NCBI RefSeq assembly: GCF_019711395.1
Contig: NZ_JAIGNL010000001.1
Location: forward strand, 1,302,001-1,366,000
DNA length: 64,000 nucleotides
Direction of reading: 5' to 3'
From: Qipengyuania xiapuensis
GTDB taxonomy: Bacteria > Pseudomonadota > Alphaproteobacteria > Sphingomonadales > Sphingomonadaceae
Part shown: positions 19,253-28,050 of the stretch, piece by piece
Layout: every line of letters starts with the position of its first letter
How positions within the stretch are numbered: the stretch's first letter is position 1
Position numbers and translations under genes: made by a program
Notes under the pieces: model-generated
What the model was told of the DNA's origin: nothing
Database searches by the model: none
The model's input: the letters and a program-made list of their open reading frames with translations, nothing else

Positions 19253-20202
19253 ACCGCGCCGCACTCGTCTTCGCGCTGCTGCTGCTCGTGGCAGTCCCGC
19301 TTTCGCTGATGGCCGGGCGGGTCTGGATCGATCCGGCGACGACCCCCAATGCCACTCTCATACTCGCCGAACTGCGCCTGCCACGTGCGCTGCTGGCGAT
19401 CGTGGTGGGTGGCGGCCTCGGTGCTGCCGGTGCGGCGATGCAGGGCTACTTGCGCAATCCGCTCGCCGATCCGGGCCTTTTCGGCATCGCGCCGGGTGCC
19501 GCGCTGGGTGCAGTCGTGGCGCTGTGGTTCGGCTTCACGGCAAGCGCTTGGCTGCTGCCGCTTTTCGCGCTGATCGGGGCGGGCGGGGCGATGGCGCTGC
19601 TTGCTGCCATCGCGGGGCGAACAGGCGGCATCGCGCTCTTCACGCTGGCCGGTCTGATGGTGGCGAGCCTGGCCGGAGCACTGACCGCGCTTGCCATAAG
19701 TATGGCTCCCAATGCCTTCGCGATGAGCCAGATCGTGCTGTGGCTCAACGGCGCTTTGACCGACCGCAGCTGGCGCGAGGTGTGGCTTGCCGCACCGCTC
19801 GTGCTGGTCGGTATCGCGCTCCTGTGGCGCAGCGGGCGCTCTCTCGACGCGCTGACGCTGGGCGAGCCGGTGACGCGCTCGCTGGGCGTCGACACGAGAC
19901 GGCTGCTCTGGCTCCTCGTGCTCGGCATCGGCCTCACTGTCGGGGCGGGTGTCGCCGTGGCGGGGATCATCGGCTTCGTCGGCCTGATCGTGCCGCATCT
20001 CGTCCGGCCGCTGACCGATCGCAGGCCTTCGCAGCTGATCATCCCGAGCGCGCTCGCAGGCGCATTGCTCGTACTCGTGGCCGACAGCGTGGTGCGCGTC
20101 CTGCCGCTGGTCACCGAGCTTCGCCTCGGCATCGCGTTGAGCCTGCTGGGGGCACCGTTCTTCCTCTTGCTCCTCCTGCGCATGCGGAAAGGACTGGCCT
20201 GA
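19249..20202 (+). CDS. btuC: Vitamin B12 ABC transporter permease
   Basis: A 317-residue FecCD-family inner-membrane permease with about ten helices. The start at 19249 (Met-Asn-Arg-Ala-Ala-Leu-Val-Phe) is chosen for the ATGA overlap with btuF. Family marks are Leu-Arg-Leu-Pro-Arg-Ala-Leu-Leu-Ala near residue 40, Gly-Ala-Ala-Met-Gln-Gly shortly after, and Gly-Phe-Val-Gly-Leu-Ile-Val-Pro-His-Leu-Val-Arg near residue 245, the coupling helix region that contacts the ATPase. Together with BtuD and BtuF it forms the B12 importer. Confidence 0.93.
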   Translation: MNRAALVFALLLLVAVPLSLMAGRVWIDPATTPNATLILAELRLPRALLAIVVGGGLGAAGAAMQGYLRNPLADPGLFGIAPGAALGAVVALWFGFTASAWLLPLFALIGAGGAMALLAAIAGRTGGIALFTLAGLMVASLAGALTALAISMAPNAFAMSQIVLWLNGALTDRSWREVWLAAPLVLVGIALLWRSGRSLDALTLGEPVTRSLGVDTRRLLWLLVLGIGLTVGAGVAVAGIIGFVGLIVPHLVRPLTDRRPSQLIIPSALAGALLVLVADSVVRVLPLVTELRLGIALSLLGAPFFLLLLLRMRKGLA

Positions 20203-20927
20203 TGCTCGGGACGATGAACCTTTCGGTCGAAGATCGCCTTCAGGGTGTCGACTGCCGGATCGAGCCGGGCAAGATCACCGCGATCTGCGGCCCCAATGGA
20301 GCGGGCAAGTCGACCCTGCTCGAAGTACTTGCCGGACTGCTCGTGCCCGACGGCGGTGAGGTCGTCATCGGCGAGCAGGGCCTTGCCAGCATGCATCCCC
20401 GCGAGCGGGCGCGCAGGATCGGTTACCTGCCGCAATCTGCACAGATCGCGTGGGACGTGTCGGTGCGCAGTCTGGTCGAGCTCGGGCGCATGCCGCATGG
20501 CGATCATCTTGCCGAGCCGGTGGACAGGGCGCTTGCCGCTCTCGACCTTGCCGAGTTCGCCGACCGCCGCGCGCAGTCGCTGTCGGGCGGCGAGACGGCG
20601 CGCGTCCTGCTCGCACGCGTCCTTGCGGGCGAGCCCGACTGGATCCTCGCCGACGAGCCGCTCGCAGCGCTCGATCTCGGCCACCAGCTCTCGCTGATCT
20701 CGCATCTTCGCGCAGCGGCGGACAGCGGATGCGGCGTCGTCATCGTCCTCCACGACCTCGCGCATGCGATGAATTTCGCCGACCGCGTCCTCGTGCTGTC
20801 GGAAGGCAGGCTGGTCGCCACCGAAGCGCCGGAGCTTGCCTTGTCGGAAGAACGCCTGCGCAAGGTCTGGGGAGTCGACGCAAGGTGGCTGGGGGAAGCC
20901 GGGGCGAGGGCACTCGTCACGAGCTGA
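20202..20927 (+). CDS. btuD: Vitamin B12 ABC transporter ATPase
   Basis: A 241-residue ABC ATPase. Walker A is Gly-Pro-Asn-Gly-Ala-Gly-Lys-Ser near residue 34. The signature is Leu-Ser-Gly-Gly-Glu, Walker B is Trp-Ile-Leu-Ala-Asp-Glu-Pro, the D-loop is Ala-Ala-Leu-Asp, and the switch His is in Val-Leu-His-Asp-Leu-Ala-His. Its ATG shares the A of the btuC stop (TGATG), so translation is coupled. The short length is normal for BtuD. It powers cobalamin import by BtuC. Confidence 0.94.
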   Translation: MLGTMNLSVEDRLQGVDCRIEPGKITAICGPNGAGKSTLLEVLAGLLVPDGGEVVIGEQGLASMHPRERARRIGYLPQSAQIAWDVSVRSLVELGRMPHGDHLAEPVDRALAALDLAEFADRRAQSLSGGETARVLLARVLAGEPDWILADEPLAALDLGHQLSLISHLRAAADSGCGVVIVLHDLAHAMNFADRVLVLSEGRLVATEAPELALSEERLRKVWGVDARWLGEAGARALVTS

Positions 20928-20941
20928 GGCGTTATCCTTCC

Positions 20942-21232
20942 ATGGGACGCGATGCATTGACCGAGAAGTGGTTCGACCTGACGCGCGAGCGTATGCCCGG
21001 GCTTGCCGAGGCGCGTTCGTGGCCGGTCCGGTTCGACCATTGTTTCCAGCGCATCCTGCTCGACAATGCAGTGGGCGCTAAGTGGAACGAGGAAATTCCC
21101 GCCCCGGCCTATCGCCATGCGCCGGACGAAGTGCTCGAGCGGGCGACACGCCTGGGCGAGGCCGTGATCGCGGGCGAGGCGGACCTTTCCGAACTCAACG
21201 CCAATTCGCTGGCATGGCGGGGCAAGCTCTAG
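20942..21232 (+). CDS. Small cytoplasmic protein at the end of the B12 uptake genes, unknown function
   Basis: A 96-residue protein starting 14 bases after btuD. It begins Met-Gly-Arg-Asp-Ala-Leu-Thr-Glu-Lys-Trp, with Phe-Asp-His-Cys-Phe-Gln-Arg-Ile in the middle and a conserved-looking end Asn-Ser-Leu-Ala-Trp-Arg-Gly-Lys. It has no signal peptide or membrane segment and is rich in helix formers, aromatic residues and His/Cys. Its position makes cotranscription under the cobalamin riboswitch very likely. It has no motif I can name; a role in intracellular handling of cobalamin is an inference from location only. Confidence 0.75.
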   Translation: MGRDALTEKWFDLTRERMPGLAEARSWPVRFDHCFQRILLDNAVGAKWNEEIPAPAYRHAPDEVLERATRLGEAVIAGEADLSELNANSLAWRGKL

Positions 21233-21273
21233 GCACGGCTTGCGCCAGCGTCATGATGGGCTAGGCGTGTCGC

Positions 21274-22272
21274 ATGACCGACACGAGCAGTATTGCCGCC
21301 GACCCCAGCTGGCTCCCACACCGGATCGACGTGCCCACGCGGATGGTGGAATTCATCCGTGTCGAGCGCGACGAATTGTCCGCACAGGGCTTCCTCGCCG
21401 ACCGCAGCGGGGAAGGCGACGCCAAGGCGATGGTCTCGTGGGACGAGGTGACCGCGATGCGCCCCGAAAGCGGCAAGTTGCACTTCATCTTTCACACCGC
21501 GTTCTGCCGCTCCACCCTCCTGGCGCGTGCGCTCGATGCACCCGGCGTTTCGGTCGGGCTCAACGAGCCGGGCATCATCGTGAGCATGTACAATGCGGGC
21601 GAGGCAGCAAGGCCGCTTATCGCGCCGCTGCTGGCGCTGCTCGCTAGGCCGCATGCTCCGGGCGAAGCCGTTTTCGTGAAGCCTACCAATCACTCGAACA
21701 TGCTGATGCCCTCGCTTCTTCAGGCGCGGCCCGACGCGCGTGCGATCCTCATGTCCAACGCCCTTCCGGTGTTCCTGCGCTCTGTCGCCCGCAAGGGCCT
21801 CATGGGCAGGCGCTGGGGCCGCCAGCTATTCCTCGAGATGCAAGGTTATGCAGGCATGGATTTCGGCATGGACGCGCGCGAGAGTTTCGCGATGAGCGAC
21901 CTGCAGGCGGCAGGCCTCGCCTGGTTCCTAGCCCAGCGCTGGTTTGCGCTGCATCTCGGCGGGCAGGTGCAGGGCGTTGCCGGTGACCGCATGCGGGTTC
22001 TCGATGGCGACCGCTTCGATGCAGAGCGCGAGACCACGATCGCATCCGTGCTCGATTTCGCCGGTGTGGATGCGCCGGACGGATTGGTGGGCCAGCTGGC
22101 CACGGGGGATGTCTTCTCTCAGCATTCGAAGCTGGGCGGCTCCTTCAAGGAAAAGGCTGCCGAGGAAGAAGACGCGAAACTGGTCGAGGAGATCGAGCAG
22201 GTCGAGAAATGGGTCGGCATTATCGCTGGCCAGACCGGCCTTCCGATCCCGCTCAAGCAGACTCTCTTCTAG
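21274..22272 (+). CDS. Sulfotransferase-like P-loop protein, unknown substrate
   Basis: A 332-residue cytoplasmic protein. The segment Phe-His-Thr-Ala-Phe-Cys-Arg-Ser-Thr-Leu-Leu-Ala-Arg near residue 72 resembles the PAPS-binding 5' loop of sulfotransferases, and Asn-Glu-Pro and Lys-Pro-Thr-Asn-His further on are also seen in this group. The C-terminal third carries a Lys/Glu-rich stretch likely to form a coiled coil. It begins 41 bases after the 96-residue gene and is the last gene of the B12 run; a terminator follows. Whether it belongs to the B12 regulon is unclear. The sulfotransferase fold is a moderate-confidence call; no reaction can be named. Confidence 0.6.
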   Translation: MTDTSSIAADPSWLPHRIDVPTRMVEFIRVERDELSAQGFLADRSGEGDAKAMVSWDEVTAMRPESGKLHFIFHTAFCRSTLLARALDAPGVSVGLNEPGIIVSMYNAGEAARPLIAPLLALLARPHAPGEAVFVKPTNHSNMLMPSLLQARPDARAILMSNALPVFLRSVARKGLMGRRWGRQLFLEMQGYAGMDFGMDARESFAMSDLQAAGLAWFLAQRWFALHLGGQVQGVAGDRMRVLDGDRFDAERETTIASVLDFAGVDAPDGLVGQLATGDVFSQHSKLGGSFKEKAAEEEDAKLVEEIEQVEKWVGIIAGQTGLPIPLKQTLF

Positions 22273-22274
22273 GC

Positions 22275-22310
22275 AAGAAAAAGGGGGCCGGACCTCGCGG
22301 CCCGACCCCC
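22275..22310 (-). terminator. Intrinsic terminator of the M3 peptidase gene
   Basis: Read on the minus strand, a 12-bp stem (GGGGGTCGGGCC with GGTCCGGCCCCC) closes over a GCGA tetraloop and is followed by TTTTTCTT. The two mismatches seen on the plus strand become G-U pairs in minus-strand RNA, which shows the direction. It lies 24 bases after the stop at 22334 and may weakly stop the convergent transcript too. Confidence 0.88.
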
Positions 22311-22333
22311 AATCGTTTCCTCGTATCGAAGGC

Positions 22334-24580
22334 TTATTCGACAGCGGTTTCGGGCAGCTTGCCGTCCGATGCCGTGCCTTCGCCCGTCTCGTCGCCAGCA
22401 ATGAGGCCGAGCGCTTCGAGCATGTAGCGGACGTCGGGCTTACGGCCGGCGAAGGTCTGGTACATCTCGAAGTAGTCCTGCGTGCCGCCGCGGCTCAGCA
22501 CGGTGTCGCGGTAATGCTGGCCGGCTTCGATCGACAGGCCACCGTTCTCGCGGAACCAGTTGCGGCTGTCGTGGTCGAGCATCTGCGTCCACAGGTAGCT
22601 GTAGTAGCCGGCGGAATAGCCTTCCGGGCTGCTGAAGATGTGGTTGAAGTAGGTGCTGCGATAGCGCGGCGGCACGAGATCGATCTCGAGGCCGAGCTCT
22701 TCGAGCGACTGGCGTTCGAAGGCCGAGACCTTTTCCGGCGTGTCGAGTGCGGCAGCTTCTTCCTTGCTCAGCGCGGCCCACTTCATGTCCAGCAGGGCGG
22801 CCTCGACGACTTCGCCGAAGTCATAGCCCTGGTTGAACTTCGAGGCGGCCTGGATCTTCTCGACCATCTCGGTCGGGATCGGTTCGCCGGTCTCGTAGTG
22901 GAATGCGTAGTTCTGGAGCACTTCGGGCCAGGTCATCCACATCTCGTGGACCTGGCTGGGATATTCCACGAAGTCGCGCGCGGTCGCCGTGCCCGAGAGG
23001 CTTTCATAGCGCTGGTCGGCGAAGAAGCCGTGCAGCGCGTGGCCGAATTCGTGGAAGGTCGTGTTGACCCAGTCGAAGCTGACCAGCTGCGGTTCGCCTT
23101 CGGGCGCCTTCGGGATGTTGAGCACATTGTAGATCACCGGCTTGGTGTCCCACAGGTAGCTCTGGTCGACGAAGTTGCTCATCCATGCACCGCCGCGCTT
23201 CGAGGGGCGCTGGAACGGGTCGAAGTAGAACAGGCCGAGCTCGCTGCCGTCGCGGTCGAACACGGTGTAGACCCACACGTCGGGGTGATAGACCGGAATG
23301 TCCGTGCGGCGCTCGAAGGTGAGGCCGTAAAGCTTCTCGGCCATGAAGAAGACGCCGTCTTCGAGCACGCGGTCGAGGACGAAGTATTCCATGACGGCAT
23401 CTTCATCGAGATCGTACTGCTCGGCCTTGATGCGGTTGGCATAGCGATACCAGTCCCACGGCTTCACTTCGTAATCGCCGCCGTCGGCAGCGATCGCTTC
23501 GTTCAGCATGGCGGCTTCACGGCGCTGCGTGGCGGCGAGGGCCGGGACCATCTGCTCCATGAAGGCGAGCGCGGTTTCGGGCTTTTCGGCCATGCGATCC
23601 CACATGGTGTAGCTCGCCCAGTCGGGCTTGCCGAAGAGCTCTGCTTTCTCGGCGCGCAGCTCGGCGATGCGGGCGATCAGCAGGCGCGTGTCGATATCGG
23701 TGGTGCCGTCGGCGCGGTGATAGCTTGCCTCGAACAGCTTCTGACGTGCTTCGCGGTCGTCCATCGCGGGGATGAGCGGCTGCTGCGTCGTGTTCTGGAG
23801 CGCGATGGCATACTTGCCTTCATGACCCAGCTCGGTCGCGAAATCGGCGGCCGAGCGGATGTCGGCATCCGAAAGGCCGGCAAGCTGATCGCGGCTGTCG
23901 AAGATGACCGGCTGTTCGGACATCGCATTGCGTGCGAGCTGGCCGAACTCGGTGGTGAGCGTCGACAGCTGCGAGTTGATCGACTTGACCTGCTCGCGCT
24001 GCTCATCGGTCAGCAGGGCGCCGGCCTGGACCATGCCCTCGTAGGTGTTCTCGAGCAGGGTCGCATCTTCGGGCGTCATCGTCATCGAAGCGCGGCTGTC
24101 ATACACCGCCTTCACGCGTGCGAAGAGGACGGGATCGAGACGGATGCTGTCGCCATGCGCGGTCAGCTTGGGGCTGATTTCCTTGTTGATGGCGTCGAGA
24201 CCCGGCGTGGTGTTGGTGCCGGTGAGGTTGAAGAAAACGCGCGCTACGCGGCCGAGCATGCGGCCCGACTTTTCAAGCGCGACGATGGTATTCTCGAAGG
24301 TCGGTGCTTCCGGATTGGCCTTGATCGCTTCGACCTCTGCCTTCTGGATCGCCATGCCCTGCTCGAACGCGGGGATGTAGTCGTCTTCCGAGATCTTGGT
24401 GAAATCGGGCGCGAGGAAGGGCAGCGTGCTGTCGGCTGCGAAGTAGCCGGTGCCTTCGGGGATGGTCACGGTGTTTTCGACATCGGCGTCGGCAAGCGGG
24501 TCCATCTCTCCTCCCGGGGTGGTGCTGCATGCTGCGAGCAGGGCGGCGGCGGCGGTAGTGGCCAGAATGTGGGCCTTCAT
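22334..24580 (-). CDS. dcp: M3-family zinc peptidase, peptidyl-dipeptidase Dcp type, lipoprotein
   Basis: A 748-residue metallopeptidase. A lipoprotein signal with Leu-Leu-Ala-Ala-Cys lies at about residues 14-18, so it is anchored in the envelope, unlike cytoplasmic Dcp of E. coli. The zinc motif His-Glu-Phe-Gly-His is near residue 512 (Phe-His-Glu-Phe-Gly-His-Ala-Leu-His-Gly-Phe), with the third ligand Glu in the following helix. The length matches Dcp/oligopeptidase A. It would trim dipeptides or short peptides in the periplasm. GGAGAG precedes the ATG, and a terminator lies just after the stop. Dcp rather than oligopeptidase A is chosen on the Asp/Tyr-rich C-terminal substrate region and is less certain than the family. 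Confidence 0.9.
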   Translation of the reverse strand: MKAHILATTAAAALLAACSTTPGGEMDPLADADVENTVTIPEGTGYFAADSTLPFLAPDFTKISEDDYIPAFEQGMAIQKAEVEAIKANPEAPTFENTIVALEKSGRMLGRVARVFFNLTGTNTTPGLDAINKEISPKLTAHGDSIRLDPVLFARVKAVYDSRASMTMTPEDATLLENTYEGMVQAGALLTDEQREQVKSINSQLSTLTTEFGQLARNAMSEQPVIFDSRDQLAGLSDADIRSAADFATELGHEGKYAIALQNTTQQPLIPAMDDREARQKLFEASYHRADGTTDIDTRLLIARIAELRAEKAELFGKPDWASYTMWDRMAEKPETALAFMEQMVPALAATQRREAAMLNEAIAADGGDYEVKPWDWYRYANRIKAEQYDLDEDAVMEYFVLDRVLEDGVFFMAEKLYGLTFERRTDIPVYHPDVWVYTVFDRDGSELGLFYFDPFQRPSKRGGAWMSNFVDQSYLWDTKPVIYNVLNIPKAPEGEPQLVSFDWVNTTFHEFGHALHGFFADQRYESLSGTATARDFVEYPSQVHEMWMTWPEVLQNYAFHYETGEPIPTEMVEKIQAASKFNQGYDFGEVVEAALLDMKWAALSKEEAAALDTPEKVSAFERQSLEELGLEIDLVPPRYRSTYFNHIFSSPEGYSAGYYSYLWTQMLDHDSRNWFRENGGLSIEAGQHYRDTVLSRGGTQDYFEMYQTFAGRKPDVRYMLEALGLIAGDETGEGTASDGKLPETAVE

Positions 24581-24744
24581 GGTCTCTCCAATATTTCTGC
24601 GGTGGCGCGTGGATTGCGGGCAGGGCCGGGCGCACGCGCGTGCGACGCGCGCTATTGAGCGGAAACCGCGGTTTTTGGCAAGCTACAGGGCGTCCAACCG
24701 CCGATTCCGGTCGGCGGAGGACATTCTCTGCAGTGTTTCGGGCT

Positions 24745-26694
24745 CTACCGTTCGATATCGGCCAGGAGGCGGCGCATGAGCGCCATCACGTCGAGACCCT
24801 TTACGCGTGCATCCTCGCCTTCGCGCGGAGGCAGCATGGCGGTGAGCTTGTACTGCTCGCCATCGGGTTCGAGCATGAAGGAGCCGCCGGCCACTTCGAC
24901 CACTGCCTTTCCGTCCTCGTCCTTCAGGAGGATGATGTCGTTGCTCGAGGTGACTTCCTCGCCCAGCAGCACTTCCTCGGTCAGCGTGTAGAGGTTCTTG
25001 CTCGCCTCCTTCAGCGAATAGCGGAAGTAGAGCGGTGCGCCAAAGTCGGCGTTGGCACGCTCTGCCACGGGCGGCGGGCCGTCATTGGTCGAGATCGTCG
25101 CGTCCATGCGCATGTTGCGCACTGCGAGTGCGGGCGACTGGTCCTTGAGGATGGTGTGCTGGCCACGACGGTTGTCGGGCAGGCATGTCGCGGTCCACTC
25201 GATCTTCACATTGCCCGTGGGCTTTTTGTCCCTGTCGACGAGGGGAATTTCCTCGCGTGTCGGCAGGCACCAGATGAGGTCCATGTCGATCTTTCGCTCG
25301 ATCGCCGGGGTCGCGGGCATCTGGTAGCCATAGCCGCCATAGGTCACGGTCGTGCGCTTGGCGGGGACACCATAGACCGGCATACCGCCTTCGACCGAAC
25401 GGCTGGAGAGCAGCGTGCGGATCTTCACGTCCTCGGTCACGACGCCGGTGTAGCCATGGCGGAAGGCCGAGGTGACGAAGTGGTCGCCTACCTTGAAGGG
25501 AGTCTCGGCGACAGTCACGTCACCGGTGCTCTGGTAGGGCAGGCGGGTGAACTGCTGGTTCGCCGAAAGCTGCGCCTGGGCGGGGGCGAAGCCGGCGCTG
25601 AGCGGTGCCAGCTTGTCGCGGCCCTCGACGCGGTAGAGCGTCTCGGTGTCGAGCACGCGCTCGAGCTGGATCGAGGCGCCCGACTTTTTCGAACTGATCT
25701 GTGCATAGGCCGGACCCATGCGCGCCACGCGGCCACCCTTGTTGGCAGGCTCGACGCGTTCGTACTTCTCCGACTTGGCGCAGTAGGGATCGCCCCAATA
25801 GGTGCCCGCGCGCGAAGCCGGCTCGTTGCCATGCTCGTCGGTGCCGAGGCGCAGCTGGTAGTAGGGGAGGTCCCAGTCCTTGCCGCAGGTCGTCCACTGG
25901 GCCTTCATCTCGGGAAGGCCATCGTTACGCACGGTGTAGGGCGCGGCTGCCTGCATCGGGACCGCCGCGGTCAGCACGGTTGCACCGTGGACCGATTTGC
26001 CGCTGCGGCTGGCGATGAAGGCGAACTCGTCGAAGCTGCGGTCACCGTCGCGGTCGATCAGGCACATGTCCTTCTCGCCGCTGGGGGTTGCAACCTGCGT
26101 TCCGCAATAGACGACGCCTTCGAGCGTGGTCAGGCTGTTCTTGTCATCGGTGGAACGGAAGCGAGCCTCGTAGAGGTCGATCTCGCCGGTGCTGCCGTCC
26201 TTCCAGGTCACGTTTGTGGTGGCAGCCGATGCAGCTCGCGCACCGGTTTCACCGAGATAGCGGTCCTTCGGCGCATCGCCGGTGTGCCAGACACTGCCGG
26301 CGCGTTCGTTGCCCGAGAGCGCGGTGAGGCGCAGCGGCACGTCGATCGCGACCGAGCGGTGCAGGATTTCGGTACGGGTGAACATCTCGGCGAGAGCCAT
26401 CGGCTCGATCGCCACGGCGATGGGAATTTCGTCGAGCAGAGCCTGTGCGCGCTGTTGCGGATCGAGGCGACGGTTCACGCCTTCCGCCATGATTTCGAAC
26501 AGCGAGCGTTCTTCCGCCTCGATTTCCTGAGTGGCGGGTGCGGGCGGAGGTACCATGACCGGCGGCGGTGTCGTGGACGATGGCGCAGGTACGGCCTGAA
26601 CCGGCACGGGCGGACGCTCCTGCGCAGCCGCCATTGAACCGACGCAAAGCGCAGCAATTGCCGCCGAACCGGCGACGCCAGACAGATATTTCAT
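24745..26694 (-). CDS. Large exported protein of unknown function
   Basis: A 649-residue protein. The ATG at 26694 is chosen because it begins a signal peptide (Met-Lys-Tyr-Leu-Ser-Gly, hydrophobic Ala stretch, Ala-Ala-Ala-Gln cleavage near residue 24) and has AGGGG upstream; the frame continues 237 bases further without support. A Pro/Val-rich linker follows. The body is mostly beta-type, with several Cys (Tyr-Cys-Gly-Thr, Thr-Thr-Cys-Gly, Tyr-Cys-Ala-Lys, Ile-Trp-Cys-Leu) that could form disulfides in the periplasm, and an Asp-Arg-Asp-Gly-Asp-Arg-Ser-Phe-Asp-Glu-Phe segment resembling an EF-hand-like calcium loop. No catalytic motif is seen. It stands alone between the Dcp gene and thpR. 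Confidence 0.75.
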   Translation of the reverse strand: MKYLSGVAGSAAIAALCVGSMAAAQERPPVPVQAVPAPSSTTPPPVMVPPPAPATQEIEAEERSLFEIMAEGVNRRLDPQQRAQALLDEIPIAVAIEPMALAEMFTRTEILHRSVAIDVPLRLTALSGNERAGSVWHTGDAPKDRYLGETGARAASAATTNVTWKDGSTGEIDLYEARFRSTDDKNSLTTLEGVVYCGTQVATPSGEKDMCLIDRDGDRSFDEFAFIASRSGKSVHGATVLTAAVPMQAAAPYTVRNDGLPEMKAQWTTCGKDWDLPYYQLRLGTDEHGNEPASRAGTYWGDPYCAKSEKYERVEPANKGGRVARMGPAYAQISSKKSGASIQLERVLDTETLYRVEGRDKLAPLSAGFAPAQAQLSANQQFTRLPYQSTGDVTVAETPFKVGDHFVTSAFRHGYTGVVTEDVKIRTLLSSRSVEGGMPVYGVPAKRTTVTYGGYGYQMPATPAIERKIDMDLIWCLPTREEIPLVDRDKKPTGNVKIEWTATCLPDNRRGQHTILKDQSPALAVRNMRMDATISTNDGPPPVAERANADFGAPLYFRYSLKEASKNLYTLTEEVLLGEEVTSSNDIILLKDEDGKAVVEVAGGSFMLEPDGEQYKLTAMLPPREGEDARVKGLDVMALMRRLLADIER

Positions 26695-26807
26695 GATACA
26701 ACCCCTGAATATACGAATCCCTGTGCGTAATTTGCCGCGTTTCAGGGGCGAGAGCAAATAAATCCGCACGCCATCTGCAGAATTTCGCAGACCGGCATTT
26801 CGTCTCG

Positions 26808-27458
26808 TCAGTCGATTAGTCGACCCTGTCCGAGATCGGCCTGGTCGACAGCAGCGGTAGCCGCTTCGAGCAGAGCCTGGCGGTTCACGGTTACCACTTT
26901 GGGCTGACCCTTTTCGTCGACGACGAGCCACAGGGATCCTAACGCGAAAAACGCGCCTTTTTCCTTCTCGACGGTCATTTGCGACAGGTCGAGGCCCTGC
27001 AGCATATCGAGCATGTGCGGATCGAAGATGTCATCGAATAAAGCCTCCACCTGCTCTTCGGTGAGGTCCTGCCGCTCGCCATTCTCGTCGATGTAGAGCA
27101 GCGGTATGCCGAGCTGCGCGAGGATGCGCGCCTTGTCGCCGCTCCGCGCGGCTTCGCGAAGCGCGGCGATCGCGGCCTCGAACCGGCTCGGGCTGGCGCC
27201 GGTCGCACAGGATATCGCGCCACCTTTGACGACGTCGTTCGCCCGGTCGAACTCGATGTCGGGTTCCTCTTCCTCCGACCAAACCAGCAGGAGGCAATTC
27301 TCTATGGCGTCAGGATCGTCCTGCTCGGTGATCGTCTCGAGAAGTTGCTGGCTCCCCGGGGCCTCGTCCGTAGCTTCGCCTTCGGCTCGCGAACATGCGC
27401 CCACCAGCGCGCCGGTGAGGGCGACGGTCAGGGTAAGGCGAAGTGCGTTCTGCATCAT
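26808..27458 (-). CDS. Lipoprotein of unknown function coupled to thpR
   Basis: About 216 residues. The signal has a lipobox-like Val-Gly-Ala-Cys near residue 20, followed by a Glu/Asp-rich stretch. The start codon is ambiguous: ATGATG at 27458/27455, with GAGGA touching the first ATG. The first overlaps the thpR stop as ATGA and is listed. The mature part has two further Cys (Asn-Cys-Leu-Leu and Ser-Cys-Ala-Thr) and a long helical C-terminal half including Leu-Thr-Glu-Glu-Gln-Val-Glu. The frame is open a further 279 bases upstream inside thpR, but that part is a shadow. Function unknown. Confidence 0.75.
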   Translation of the reverse strand: MMQNALRLTLTVALTGALVGACSRAEGEATDEAPGSQQLLETITEQDDPDAIENCLLLVWSEEEEPDIEFDRANDVVKGGAISCATGASPSRFEAAIAALREAARSGDKARILAQLGIPLLYIDENGERQDLTEEQVEALFDDIFDPHMLDMLQGLDLSQMTVEKEKGAFFALGSLWLVVDEKGQPKVVTVNRQALLEAATAAVDQADLGQGRLID

Positions 27459-27994
27459 TCCTCGCAGCGGTAGGTCACGACCGGTTCGTAGAGAGAACCC
27501 TGCGGGCGCAAATGGCTCTCGTACAGTGCGTAGGTGTCCACCTGCCATGGTCCAAGCGCAAGCCCTGCATGGCGTGCAAGGAATGGGGCAAGCGGTCCGC
27601 ATGACTGGTTGAGGCGGGCCAGAGTTATGTGCGGCGCGAACTTGCGGCTCTCGGGCGCGATGCCGACCGACACGCATATGCGCTCGATCTTGCGCTGGAG
27701 ATGGAGAAGCGGTTCGCTGGCAGCGATGCCCGCCCACAGCGTGTGCGGCACGCCCTTGCGCTCAAACGAGCCGACGCCGCTAACTGCCAATTCGAACGGG
27801 GCAACGCTCAGCCGCCCTAGCGCTTCGGCAAGGTCGTCCGCCTGGTGCGGATCGGTTTCGCCGATGTAGCGCAGCGTCAGGTGCAGCTGGTCGTCATCCT
27901 GCCAACGCGCATTCTCGACGCCGTCCATGAGGTCGATAAGCGCATCACGGATGGCGCATGGCGGGCGGATGGCGATGAAGAGGCGGTGGGACAT
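27455..27994 (-). CDS. thpR: RNA 2',3'-cyclic phosphodiesterase
   Basis: A 179-residue member of the 2H phosphoesterase superfamily (LigT/ThpR). Both catalytic tetrapeptides are intact: His38-Leu-Thr40-Leu and His122-Ile-Thr124-Leu. The protein opens the 2',3'-cyclic phosphate of RNA ends to a 2'-phosphate. Length and motif spacing are normal. It overlaps the following lipoprotein gene by four bases, so the two are cotranslated, although a functional link between them is not evident. Cytoplasmic. Confidence 0.93.
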   Translation of the reverse strand: MSHRLFIAIRPPCAIRDALIDLMDGVENARWQDDDQLHLTLRYIGETDPHQADDLAEALGRLSVAPFELAVSGVGSFERKGVPHTLWAGIAASEPLLHLQRKIERICVSVGIAPESRKFAPHITLARLNQSCGPLAPFLARHAGLALGPWQVDTYALYESHLRPQGSLYEPVVTYRCEE

Positions 27995-28050
27995 GACGGT
28001 ACGGATTTTTCAGAGCGCGTAACAGAACGCGGCTTGGTTCGGTACCGCGA

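Noticed and set aside
16485-22272. Siderophore rather than B12 uptake cluster
   Set aside because: The upstream leader has an unmistakable cobalamin riboswitch core and B12 box, which fixes the substrate better than the receptor sequence alone.
21944-24658. 904-codon plus-strand frame
   Set aside because: Antisense to the M3 peptidase, whose zinc motif and lipobox prove the minus frame.
24640-26637. 665-codon plus-strand frame
   Set aside because: It is antisense to the exported protein on the minus strand, whose signal peptide and ribosome site support the minus frame.
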